From: Vibrio celticus
GTDB taxonomy: Bacteria; Pseudomonadota; Gammaproteobacteria; Enterobacterales; Vibrionaceae
Assembly (NCBI RefSeq): GCF_024347335.1
Contig: NZ_AP025464.1
Location: forward strand, 1,302,001 to 1,366,000
Length of the DNA stretch: 64,000 nucleotides
Direction of reading: 5' to 3'
The position numbers and the translations under genes are program-made. Below the pieces are notes generated by a model, which saw only the letters and a list, made by a program, of their open reading frames with translations, searched no databases and was not told where the DNA came from. The number at the start of each line of letters is the position of its first letter. The first letter of the stretch is position 1. Positions 35,286 through 43,734 of this stretch are shown here, piece by piece.

Positions 35286-36539
35286 TTAACGACGACGAGC
35301 GCGACGTTTAATTTGTTTCTCTGCATTGGCGAGTACTTCGTCGATATCAGCATCGTTCTCAAGTACTTTTTCTAGTGAATCGTTCACAACCTGACGTGCC
35401 ACTTCGTCGTAACGGTCAACCGTAACCGCAGGAATGTGAGACGCCGCTTCACGCCAAATTAAGCGTGCTTTCTGGTCACCTAAGTAAGCCACTTCTTCAT
35501 CAAAGAACGAGTCGGTATGTGTTGCTACTAACGCAGGGAAAGCGTTAATTTCAGTAAAGCCAAGTTTTTGAATTTCAGTGCTTGTTGCCATGAATTCGAT
35601 AAATGTCCATGCTTCTTCTTTGTGCTCAGCTTTTTTAGGGATGCTGTAGAATGAACCGCCCCAACTTGCGTAAGAACCGTTCGGAAGTTGAGAGGTTCTC
35701 CATTTACCTTTTGCTTCTGGAGCAATCCAATCTTGCAAGTGCCCACCTAACCATGCCCCCATCAATTGAACGGAAATAGTTCCGCGACGCAGGCCTTCAG
35801 TCCATTCGTTAGACCAAGCGCCAATTTCAGCGTCAATCCCAGCATCGCGGGCTTTTTTCGCTAAGCGAAACGCTTCTTTAAAACGGGGAGAGTTCACCAA
35901 TACGTTATGCTCTTTATCAAAATAGATACCATCGCCATCTTTTAGATTTGAGCGAATATAGATATCCGTGATGTCGACAGCGTTAGCGAGCATGTAGTTG
36001 CCCGTTTTCTCTTTGATTTTGATACCCGCTTGAATAAACGAGTCCCAATCTTTTAGCAGTTCTTCTTCTGTGACACCTGCGGCTTCCAAAATGTCAGCGC
36101 GATAGAAAGTTGCACCTGGACCGATGTCTGCAGGAATGCCCGACAACATACCTTTTGAACTCGTCGCTTGCGACACAGAATAAGGCACAAGTTGCTCTGT
36201 AAATTTAGCGGCATTATATTGCGGCGCATTCAGATCTTCTAGGCCACCAGATTCCACAAAACGACCGATGTAAGCGTATTCGATACCCATGACATCTGGT
36301 AAGTTTGCCCCAGTAGCCAAAGCCGTTGTCATTGCGTTATGGTGATCGCCATACGCCAACGTAACTAGGTTTACCTTGATGTTTGGATATTTCGCTTCAA
36401 ATTTTGGAATCGCCACTTCGGCAACTTGGTTAAAATTTGGGAACGAAGCTACCGTAATTTCGGTCGGCGCTGCATAGGCATTGGACGCAAGCAATGTCGC
36501 AATAGATAGTGATAAAAAGTTGATGTTCGACTTCTTCAT
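35286..36539 (-). CDS. Periplasmic sugar-binding protein of a CUT1 ABC importer
   Basis: A 417-residue family 1 extracellular solute-binding protein with a cleavable signal peptide (cleavage expected after SNAYA near residue 23). It has the family pattern of alternating domains, for instance GIPADIGPGATFYRADILEAAGV (about 130-152) and SIPKKAEHKEEAWTFIEFMA. It would capture xylo-oligosaccharides entering through the porin. The C-terminus is unusually basic (QIKRRARRR). It follows the ATPase gene by 13 nt and precedes the permeases, so the four are one operon. Confidence 0.92.
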   Translation of the reverse strand: MKKSNINFLSLSIATLLASNAYAAPTEITVASFPNFNQVAEVAIPKFEAKYPNIKVNLVTLAYGDHHNAMTTALATGANLPDVMGIEYAYIGRFVESGGLEDLNAPQYNAAKFTEQLVPYSVSQATSSKGMLSGIPADIGPGATFYRADILEAAGVTEEELLKDWDSFIQAGIKIKEKTGNYMLANAVDITDIYIRSNLKDGDGIYFDKEHNVLVNSPRFKEAFRLAKKARDAGIDAEIGAWSNEWTEGLRRGTISVQLMGAWLGGHLQDWIAPEAKGKWRTSQLPNGSYASWGGSFYSIPKKAEHKEEAWTFIEFMATSTEIQKLGFTEINAFPALVATHTDSFFDEEVAYLGDQKARLIWREAASHIPAVTVDRYDEVARQVVNDSLEKVLENDADIDEVLANAEKQIKRRARRR

Positions 36540-36552
36540 GTTCAGTCCTTTG

Positions 36553-37599
36553 TTATTGTAGAGTGGTAATTTTGTTTTTATCGAAATAGTGTGCTTTTCG
36601 TTTATCGAAGTAGATCGTGATGTCGCCTTCGATGAGTTCTTCTATGTAATGAGTTTCAACCACCACTTTTTTGCCGTTAAACAAACAATCAAGGTGAATA
36701 ACTGAACCCAGTACTTCAGAGCCAATCACCGTGACGTTTAATGAACGACAAACTTCAGATTCGATGTCATCTTGATAGAGAGAAAAATCTTGTGGTCGAA
36801 TACCAATGGATTCGATATCTGCAGAAAGGTCGACGTCAGGTAAGCTCAAGTTGATTTCGGTGGTATTGGTATCAAACACGTTGATTTCCGGGCTACCAAT
36901 GAAGCGCGCAACAAATTGGGATTTAGGCTGCTCGAAGATTTCTTTCGGCGTACCAACTTGTTCGATAACACCATTGTTCAAAATCACAATTCGGTCAGCC
37001 AGAGTCATGGCTTCGACTTGGTCATGCGTAACGTAAATGACGGTGGTTTTGACTTTTTCATGCAACGCACGAATCTCTTTACGCATTTGACCACGAAGTT
37101 TTGCGTCTAGGTTTGATAAAGGCTCATCAAATAAAAACACTTCCGGCGTGCGAACCATGGCGCGCCCCATTGCGACGCGCTGCCTTTGACCACCAGAAAG
37201 TTCTTTCGGCTTACGATCTAGAAGCGAGGTTAGTTCAAGCACCTTAGCAACATCAGCCACCATTTCTTTACGTGTGGCTTTATCGATTTTCATGTTTTCT
37301 AAACTGAAACCAATGTTCTCGCCAACCGTCATGTGTGGGTATAATGCGTAGCTCTGAAATACCATGGCTATATTTCGTTCTATCGGGTGAAGCTCATTCA
37401 CCATGAGATCGTCAATATAAATCTCACCGCCTGATATTTCTTCTAGCCCAGCAAGCATTCTTAACGTTGTAGATTTACCACAGCCAGAAGGCCCAAGTAA
37501 TACGATGAACTCCCCATGTTTAACCTCTAAGTCAATATCTTTAACGACCTGAGTTTCTCCATAGTTCTTAATTAAATTCTTAAAAGTTACTGATGCCAT
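36553..37599 (-). CDS. Sugar ABC importer ATPase, MalK/UgpC/MsmK type
   Basis: A 348-residue ATPase with Walker A GPSGCGKSTT (near residue 36), signature LSGGQRQRVAMGRA, Walker B VFLFDEPLSNLDAKLR and H-loop YVTHDQVEAMTLADR, followed by a C-terminal OB-fold (TOBE) regulatory domain from about 235. It opens the importer operon: ATPase, binding protein, two permeases, xylanase. A second ATPase of the same type lies at 42261-43340. Confidence 0.93.
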   Translation of the reverse strand: MASVTFKNLIKNYGETQVVKDIDLEVKHGEFIVLLGPSGCGKSTTLRMLAGLEEISGGEIYIDDLMVNELHPIERNIAMVFQSYALYPHMTVGENIGFSLENMKIDKATRKEMVADVAKVLELTSLLDRKPKELSGGQRQRVAMGRAMVRTPEVFLFDEPLSNLDAKLRGQMRKEIRALHEKVKTTVIYVTHDQVEAMTLADRIVILNNGVIEQVGTPKEIFEQPKSQFVARFIGSPEINVFDTNTTEINLSLPDVDLSADIESIGIRPQDFSLYQDDIESEVCRSLNVTVIGSEVLGSVIHLDCLFNGKKVVVETHYIEELIEGDITIYFDKRKAHYFDKNKITTLQ

Positions 37600-37732
37600 T
37601 TACATCACCTAATTATTTATCCAGTTAAACCGCTTGTTTAAATAGTGTGTAAAAACACCAATTGGAACAATTATATTTTTTGTTTTCTAATTTACTCTAT
37701 TTCTTGTTTCGTGGACTTTAAGATAAGAACTA

Positions 37733-37760
37733 GCCATTGCTCACATATATGAACAATGGC
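37733..37760 (-). terminator. 28-bp imperfect palindrome downstream of the porin gene
   Basis: GCCATTG and CAATGGC arms enclose a TCACATATATGA core that is itself palindromic. It lies about 70 nt beyond the porin stop, with a weak T-rich tail, so a terminator is likely. The core CACATATATGA also appears at 424-434 near the other porin gene, so protein binding is an alternative. Confidence 0.5.
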
Positions 37761-37829
37761 CAATTTCTTTTATTAAATCTTGAATTTAACAACTTGAAAT
37801 TTATTAATTTGTTGAATTTTTTCTATTAT

Positions 37830-39116
37830 TTACCACCACGCTTCAAACATCGCGCCTAGACTCAGTGTGTCGTATTTAATATTGTCTGTATCTTCTACAT
37901 CGCCAACGGTCGCGTACAGTCGAAGCATTGGACGGCTCCACGGCATACCACCCATAGAAATGTTTTGCGACGCTGTGACTTTCCAGCCTTTCACTTCGTC
38001 ATTATTTTCACGGTCTTCCATTGCATAACCCGCTTCAAACCATGTTGAGTGAACTTCATTCCAGCTATACATTGGTCGAACAATCACAGCATATTCACTG
38101 CGCTCACCTTTGCCATTTAATGCCGCGGCATCCTTACCCACTACGTCTTTGTATGAGACAAGATAATCAACAGACCAAGGGTTGCCATAGTTGTAGCTAC
38201 CTTCAAAGCTCATGTAGAGCGCCTGCACATCACCCGCAAGATCAAAGGAAGAATCGTCGGCACCATCAGAGTAACGAGCGATCACTTTGTTTGAATCACC
38301 AAGCCCCAATTCGGCGCCAACTTGCCACGATGTTTCATCTTTTAAGTCATTTCCGGCTTCATCAGACGCAAAACCGTAGTTAGCATAAAAATCGAGAGTA
38401 CCTAGACCGGCATCAATGCTGTGTAATTTACTGGTAAACGCGTAGCGCCCAGAATCATTACCTAACGAACCACCATCACCGAAATCAACTTTTGTGATCA
38501 CTGCAAAATCGAGTTTTGCGCCACCAAAGTTATAGTTTTTAAAACCACCACCTTGACCATCATGCGACATCCAGAAGTAATCATTGATACCCTGTTGTGG
38601 TCTTTGGTGGAAATCTCGACCACCCCAAAAATACATTTCAGGCTGACTTTCAAATACGTTTGTTACACCAGCAAAAGCTTTCTTCAAATCAACACCACCT
38701 GGCGATCCCCATTGATCGTTTGCCCAGTGATCAATCATGACTCCCACATTCCAAATTGGACCATTATCCGTTTCAAAGATACGTCCTAATTGAAATTCCC
38801 CGCCATTCGCTTCGTTACCTAAACGACCCAATGACCGCCCAGTAGTGCCAACCTCAACATAACGTCGGTCGCCATCGGCATAATGCGCGCCGTAACGTGC
38901 GTAACCAGAAAAAACCACACCGATAGGTGCTTTCGTTTCTGGCGTTAACACAGAAGGTTGTTGGTCATCCACATAGTCAATTTTTACCACTTTTGCTTCA
39001 AGTTCTTGAATGCGTTTTGTTAACGCATCAATGTCTGCATCGTTAGCCATAGCGGGTAGCGCCATCATTGTGGTAGCCACTGCAGCAGCAAGAGGTAAGA
39101 GTTTCAACTGTTCCAT
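37830..39116 (-). CDS. LamB-type outer-membrane sugar porin
   Basis: A 428-residue maltoporin-family protein. A signal peptide ends near PAMA (about residue 24) and is followed by a short coiled-coil stretch (DIDALTKRIQELEAKV) seen in some LamB homologues, then an 18-strand beta-barrel ending in a terminal aromatic residue (FEAWW) needed for outer-membrane insertion. It has FSGYARYGAHYADGDRR in the first strand region. In this locus the cargo is expected to be xylo-oligosaccharides. It is transcribed toward the ABC operon but separated by a 230-nt gap with a palindrome. Confidence 0.92.
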   Translation of the reverse strand: MEQLKLLPLAAAVATTMMALPAMANDADIDALTKRIQELEAKVVKIDYVDDQQPSVLTPETKAPIGVVFSGYARYGAHYADGDRRYVEVGTTGRSLGRLGNEANGGEFQLGRIFETDNGPIWNVGVMIDHWANDQWGSPGGVDLKKAFAGVTNVFESQPEMYFWGGRDFHQRPQQGINDYFWMSHDGQGGGFKNYNFGGAKLDFAVITKVDFGDGGSLGNDSGRYAFTSKLHSIDAGLGTLDFYANYGFASDEAGNDLKDETSWQVGAELGLGDSNKVIARYSDGADDSSFDLAGDVQALYMSFEGSYNYGNPWSVDYLVSYKDVVGKDAAALNGKGERSEYAVIVRPMYSWNEVHSTWFEAGYAMEDRENNDEVKGWKVTASQNISMGGMPWSRPMLRLYATVGDVEDTDNIKYDTLSLGAMFEAWW

Positions 39117-39215
39117 ATTATTGGTCCTTTATTTATTGTTGGTATAGTTATTCCGAGTGGATACCCACTCAAATTTAAAGTTAGCGATATTGGAACCTGA
39201 GACTTCACGCCGCAA

Positions 39216-39260
39216 GCTCTGTATGTTTAGGCTCTGTATGTTTAGGCTCTGTATGTTTAG
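39216..39260. repeat. 15-bp tandem repeat, three perfect copies
   Basis: The unit GCTCTGTATGTTTAG occurs three times without mismatch (39216-39230, 39231-39245, 39246-39260) in the leader region upstream of the porin gene, about 100-145 nt from its start codon. It may vary in copy number by slippage and could alter promoter spacing. Confidence 0.9.
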
Positions 39261-39306
39261 GTTTTACATATACCCGGCTTCAGGTAATAGCTGCGATATT
39301 CAGCTG

Positions 39307-40917
39307 TTATCGGATAATCACATTATCGATTTGAATCGTTTTTAGAGGGAGAACAGCACCGTTAGCAATGAACTGCAGTCCGATACGGTCTATATTGGTG
39401 AAGTCAGGATTTCCACTGTAACCAAACGCAAAATCTGGTGAAATATTGGGTATAGTAATCGTCGACCATTCATCCAATTGATATCCGAACTGCCATCCAA
39501 TATAGGCAGGCGTATAAGCGCCATCCATGATGAAAGGCTGAATCGCTAAGTGCCCATCCGTTCCATATTCACTTGGTACGTAAACATCAAAAGACAGCGT
39601 TTTGGCGGTAGAGAAATCTATTGTTTCGTTGTCTGTGAACGTAGTGGCAACAACATACTCATCGCCATTTGCTAACCAGTCCACATCAACGTTCATCGTT
39701 TTATCAGCGGCATTATGAGTGTATGCACCAGTAACAGTTGTCGAACCGTCTTCATACCAGTACACGCCATCTTCAAAACTGTCTTTAAACAATGATGGCA
39801 ATTCGGGTTTGGCTGCGGATATCAAGCCATTTGCAAAGCCTTGTAGAGCAGGTTTTGCCACAAGTTTCGAGTCAAAAAGCAACGGCCAGTCAGCATTACC
39901 ATATAAATCAATAATCCAACTATCGGCATCAGAGACACCCCAAACGGAGATCCCACCACGTTGCTCTTCCGGAACAATGGCTAAGTATTGAGTGACTATA
40001 TTTTCGAAACGTTTTTTTTGTTTATCTGCGAGTTCAAGCGATAACTCCGAATAATCACCGTTCGGGTTCAAGCGCACATCGAGCTCCGTTATTTTTACTT
40101 TTAGACCTGTTTGCGCAGCTTTAGTTAAAGACGCAGAGATCACTTCGATACTTGGATCATCGAGCCCTATGTGCATCTGAAACCCAATACCGTCAATGGG
40201 TACATTAGCGGTTTTTAGTTCGTTCACCATTGTAAGCACCGCCGTTAACTTAGCGTCATTACGTTCTATGTTGTAATCGTTGTAATACAAGGCGGCACTG
40301 CTATCTGCTTGGTCAGCAGCGGTAAAGGCCTGTGCAATATAATCTTTACCAATATTTGCAAACCAAACACTTCCTTGGTCGCCGGCATTTCGATACGTTC
40401 CATCTTCATTAAATGCTTCGTTGACTACGTCCCAACTGTCTACTTTTCCCGCAAAATGATTCGCAACGTTAGTAATATGATCGGTCATCACCGAGGCGCA
40501 ATTGGTTGTGCAGCTTTTCATCCACTCGGGTAACTGCTGGTGCCAGACTAACGTGTGCCCATGAAGCCCTGATCCAATTTCCTGGCTGAATGCAACCAAA
40601 CGGTCGGAATCATCAAAAAAGAACGTACCTTGCTCTGGTTGTAAATAACTAGGTTTCATAATGTTTTCAGCAGTTATTTGGTTAAAATGCTGACCTACAA
40701 CACTTTGTAAGTCGCTTCTAATAAACACTGAGTTTTGAGCATCACCTGCTGGAAGCGCTACACCGATTGGATACCCTTCGGACAGTTGGAACAAACTGGC
40801 AACTTCTGTTGAAGGTAATTCAGGAGAGCCTGTCTCAACTTCAGATCCACATTCAGACAAGCAGCCGGGTAAAGCGATAGCGACGCCCGCTATTAGCAAA
40901 AATGAATTCCATTTCAT
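39307..40917 (-). CDS. Endo-1,4-beta-xylanase GH10 with C-terminal CBM-like domain, lipoprotein
   Basis: A 536-residue xylanase. The frame is open from 41001, but ATG 40917 gives a clear lipoprotein signal with lipobox ALPGC (Cys19). The GH10 barrel (about 40-395) carries acid/base Glu167 in WDVVNEAF and nucleophile Glu278 in KITELDVRL. The insert SCTTNCAS (about 135-142) may form a disulfide. The C-terminal ~130 residues (about 405-536) form a predicted beta-sandwich that looks like a carbohydrate-binding module but does not match the CBM9 repeats of the other xylanase. It is transcribed toward the porin gene. Confidence 0.9.
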   Translation of the reverse strand: MKWNSFLLIAGVAIALPGCLSECGSEVETGSPELPSTEVASLFQLSEGYPIGVALPAGDAQNSVFIRSDLQSVVGQHFNQITAENIMKPSYLQPEQGTFFFDDSDRLVAFSQEIGSGLHGHTLVWHQQLPEWMKSCTTNCASVMTDHITNVANHFAGKVDSWDVVNEAFNEDGTYRNAGDQGSVWFANIGKDYIAQAFTAADQADSSAALYYNDYNIERNDAKLTAVLTMVNELKTANVPIDGIGFQMHIGLDDPSIEVISASLTKAAQTGLKVKITELDVRLNPNGDYSELSLELADKQKKRFENIVTQYLAIVPEEQRGGISVWGVSDADSWIIDLYGNADWPLLFDSKLVAKPALQGFANGLISAAKPELPSLFKDSFEDGVYWYEDGSTTVTGAYTHNAADKTMNVDVDWLANGDEYVVATTFTDNETIDFSTAKTLSFDVYVPSEYGTDGHLAIQPFIMDGAYTPAYIGWQFGYQLDEWSTITIPNISPDFAFGYSGNPDFTNIDRIGLQFIANGAVLPLKTIQIDNVIIR

Positions 40918-41075
40918 TGGTTTTAACCTTTTATTAGTGTTGTATGAGTACAGCAACACTATGAGATAAACCAGCGTGGAGTTCTTTACTAAATATTGCA
41001 AATAGAGTTAGGTATTTACCTTGGAATTATTATTTGTGATATAAAGCAAACTATTAATTAGCCACATAAAAGACA

Positions 41076-41104
41076 CAAAAAAAGCTCAATAAAATTATTG
41101 AGCT
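41076..41104 (-). terminator. Rho-independent terminator of the ATPase/regulator pair
   Basis: On the minus strand a perfect 10-bp stem AGCTCAATAA / TTATTGAGCT with a 2-nt loop is followed by TTTTTTT. It lies about 30 nt past the regulator stop codon. Confidence 0.9.
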
Positions 41105-41134
41105 CACATAAAATCAGATATTGGAATGCTTATA

Positions 41135-42232
41135 TTAGATATGATAACGTGAATTTTCCTTCTTGCGAAAATCTAGTGGGGTACAAGACAAGTTTTTCTT
41201 GAATACTTGATACAAATAACTTTGGTGCGGGTAACCACATTGCAATGCTATATCTTCAATACTTTCATCGGTCTCAGATAATAATCGCATGCATTTTTCT
41301 AAGCGTCTTTCATGAATATATTGATGGACTGTCATATTCTTTGCATTAAAAAATCGACTATCTAGCGTTTTCCTTGAAACACGACAATAGTTAGCCACAT
41401 CAGAAACCTTAATACTATTGTGGTAATTATTGTAAATATAAAAACTGGCACGACTCACTATTCCGTCAGATAGGTCTTCACTGCTACAAGATGCCTTTTC
41501 CACTAGTTGACTTGGTGTGTAAAAATACGCCTGAGCTTTCTCTTCTTTAAGTACCAGCGATAACGCTTGCTTACCAATATCATAAGGGCTGATATCGACA
41601 GAAGTAATTGCGACAGGAGAAATTTCACTTTCAATAGGATCACAATCGACACCAATCACGTTAACTTGCTTTGGCACCATAATTTTTTCGTCAGTAAGCG
41701 CTTGTATTAATGTTCTCGCCGAGCGATCAGTGCTGCACAACACACCTATTTTCTCATTACTACCTATCAAATGATGCGGGTCGACAAGGCACATCTCTAG
41801 GCCAATCTTGTCTGCGGTCGCTTTAAAGCATTGTTCCCTTTCTTTGCTCCATTCGTATTGACGGTCAAATTCGTTGCTATAAAAGCCAACACGTTGAATG
41901 CCGAGCTCGGTGAACTTACCTAGTGCGGTAATCGCAATTTGCTGATTATCAACCACTAACGTAGAAATGCCGGCTGGTACGGATTCGAGTTGGTAGCTTG
42001 AATATATTAATCCTTGCCGCGCCACCCTCATTACTGAAGGGATATCAACCAACTTATCCCCATCAGCAATGATGTAATCCCAGCTATCTTCTTTCAACTT
42101 ATCAATGTGCTCTTCAGAACTAATATAAATAGATACGTCTTCTGAACGACAATGCACAGCAGCTTTAATTCCTCGGAATATTTCGCGGTCGTAAAACACC
42201 ATCACATCCAATAGCACGAGTATCTTTTTCAT
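41135..42232 (-). CDS. XylR-like regulator 2 (sugar-binding domain plus AraC HTH)
   Basis: A 365-residue paralogue of the regulator at 21890-22990, sharing the opening ILVLLDVMVFYDREIFRGIK, the sensor-domain pattern and the HTH segments CRVSRKTLDSRF and QCGYPHQSYLYQVFKKN. It has a periplasmic-binding-like domain (about 1-255) and an AraC domain (about 260-365). It is cotranscribed behind the second ABC ATPase gene with a 28-nt gap and its own terminator. It probably responds to xylose or an oligomer. Which promoters belong to which of the three regulators cannot be told by eye. Confidence 0.87.
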   Translation of the reverse strand: MKKILVLLDVMVFYDREIFRGIKAAVHCRSEDVSIYISSEEHIDKLKEDSWDYIIADGDKLVDIPSVMRVARQGLIYSSYQLESVPAGISTLVVDNQQIAITALGKFTELGIQRVGFYSNEFDRQYEWSKEREQCFKATADKIGLEMCLVDPHHLIGSNEKIGVLCSTDRSARTLIQALTDEKIMVPKQVNVIGVDCDPIESEISPVAITSVDISPYDIGKQALSLVLKEEKAQAYFYTPSQLVEKASCSSEDLSDGIVSRASFYIYNNYHNSIKVSDVANYCRVSRKTLDSRFFNAKNMTVHQYIHERRLEKCMRLLSETDESIEDIALQCGYPHQSYLYQVFKKNLSCTPLDFRKKENSRYHI

Positions 42233-42260
42233 ACTGGTTCTTTCCTCTTACATTGCAATG

Positions 42261-43340
42261 CTAGAGGATAGCCAAGCCATTTTGATTAAACAGGTGCGAT
42301 CTTTGAATATCGATATAGAAAGTACAACTCGTGCCCTCTTCGACTTGTTGCTCAGAATCCAGTTCGATGGTCACAGCGGTGTCACCAAGCTGTCCGTGGA
42401 CTTGTATTGTTGTGCCAAGTAATTCTGTGGATTCAACAAACACTTCAACCGCAACCGCTTTGCTTGAACTTTGGCTGCTAATATCGCTTGGTCTTACTCC
42501 TAACGTGGCTTCATTGGTCACTATGCTTGAGTCATTTAACGACACCACATCAATAGTTTTTCCATTTAATTCGATGCTCCAGCCTTCTTGAGCAGGTTTT
42601 ATTGCAACAGGTAACATGTTCATTGATGGGCTGCCGATGAAACTAGCGACAAACAGGTTGGCAGGTTTGTGGTAGATCTCTTTTGGCGTGCCCACTTGTT
42701 CGATGATACCATCGCGTAAGATCACCACTTTATCGGCAAGTGTCATTGCTTCCACTTGGTCATGGGTGACATACACCGTGGTTTTTTGATGCTTCTTATG
42801 GAGGTCTTTGATTTCAGTACGCATCACATTACGAAGTTTAGCGTCTAGGTTCGATAGCGGCTCATCAAACAAAAACACTTCTGGTGTTCTAACCATCGCT
42901 CGCCCCATTGCTACACGTTGACGCTGCCCACCAGACAATGCACGCGGCTTCCGATCAAGCAAAGGCGTCAACTGCAGCATATCTGCTACGTGTCGAACTT
43001 GCTTTTTGATTTCGTCTTTGTTGACGCCAGCCATTTTCAACGAGAAACCAATGTTTTCATACACCGTCATGTGTGGGTACAAGGCATAACTTTGGAATAC
43101 CATGGCAATATTTCGGTCTTTAGGATTAAGGTGGTTGACGACCTCACCATTAATTAAAATTTCGCCATGAGACACCTCTTCGAGACCAGATAGCATTCTT
43201 AACGTGGTTGACTTCCCACACCCTGAAGGCCCTAGAAACACAACAAACTCTCCATCGCCAATCTCGAGATTGAAATCTTTAACAATGTGCGCATCATCAG
43301 AATAGATCTTATCTACATTTTTGAATTGAACCGTCGCCAT
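42261..43340 (-). CDS. Second sugar ABC importer ATPase, MsmK type, without own permeases
   Basis: A 359-residue ATPase with all working motifs: Walker A GPSGCGKSTT, signature LSGGQRQRVAMGRA, Walker B VFLFDEPLSNLDAKLR, H-loop YVTHDQVEAMTLADK, and a TOBE domain from about 240. It is clearly related to the ATPase at 36553-37599 but differs in the C-terminal regulatory part. No permease or binding-protein gene adjoins it. It is followed by XylR-like regulator 2. It may serve the same importer under other conditions or several importers, as MsmK does in streptococci. Confidence 0.9.
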   Translation of the reverse strand: MATVQFKNVDKIYSDDAHIVKDFNLEIGDGEFVVFLGPSGCGKSTTLRMLSGLEEVSHGEILINGEVVNHLNPKDRNIAMVFQSYALYPHMTVYENIGFSLKMAGVNKDEIKKQVRHVADMLQLTPLLDRKPRALSGGQRQRVAMGRAMVRTPEVFLFDEPLSNLDAKLRNVMRTEIKDLHKKHQKTTVYVTHDQVEAMTLADKVVILRDGIIEQVGTPKEIYHKPANLFVASFIGSPSMNMLPVAIKPAQEGWSIELNGKTIDVVSLNDSSIVTNEATLGVRPSDISSQSSSKAVAVEVFVESTELLGTTIQVHGQLGDTAVTIELDSEQQVEEGTSCTFYIDIQRSHLFNQNGLAIL

Positions 43341-43734
43341 TTATTCACCCTATTGTTCCGTAATTTGTTTTGGATTTTTAATTACTCTTATCTTTATAGG
43401 CAATCAACTTAGCCTCAATTATGTTTTTTGTTTCTGCTATTGATAGATTTTACGACTGAGCATTGGATCACAAAGATTGGCTGAGTGGTGCATAGCATGG
43501 CATAAATAACAATGAGAAAACTCTCATGCAATCAGCTCGCCCCTAACAAGCAAGAGTTCAACAATATAGCGCGATGTATTAAAAACACAGCACAATTCAG
43601 GATTAACCCATATTTGAGACGTGATACACATTTAACAAATAGATTAATAAGTGTATAAAATTTCGTAATTGCTGAAATGTTTTAAAAAAATAATTATTGA
43701 TGAAATTTAATATCAATACTATGGCACAGTAATC
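43341..43734. other. Divergent promoter region, second ATPase and xylA copy 2
   Basis: These 394 bases hold the promoters of the divergent ATPase/regulator pair and the intact xylA. A CRP-like site is at 43457-43472. The last ~130 bases are very AT-rich and include a CACATTTAA motif near 43628 that is also found ahead of xylA copy 1. No gene is seen. Confidence 0.5.
43457..43472. promoter_or_regulatory. CRP-like site
   Basis: TGAGCATTGGATCACA has a perfect right arm (TCACA) and a three-of-five left arm compared with TGTGA-N6-TCACA. It lies between divergent sugar genes. Confidence 0.35.

Noticed and set aside
36553..43340. The two MalK-type ATPase genes as a recent duplication
   Set aside because: They differ throughout the C-terminal domain and at many positions elsewhere, unlike the xylA pair, so they are old paralogues.
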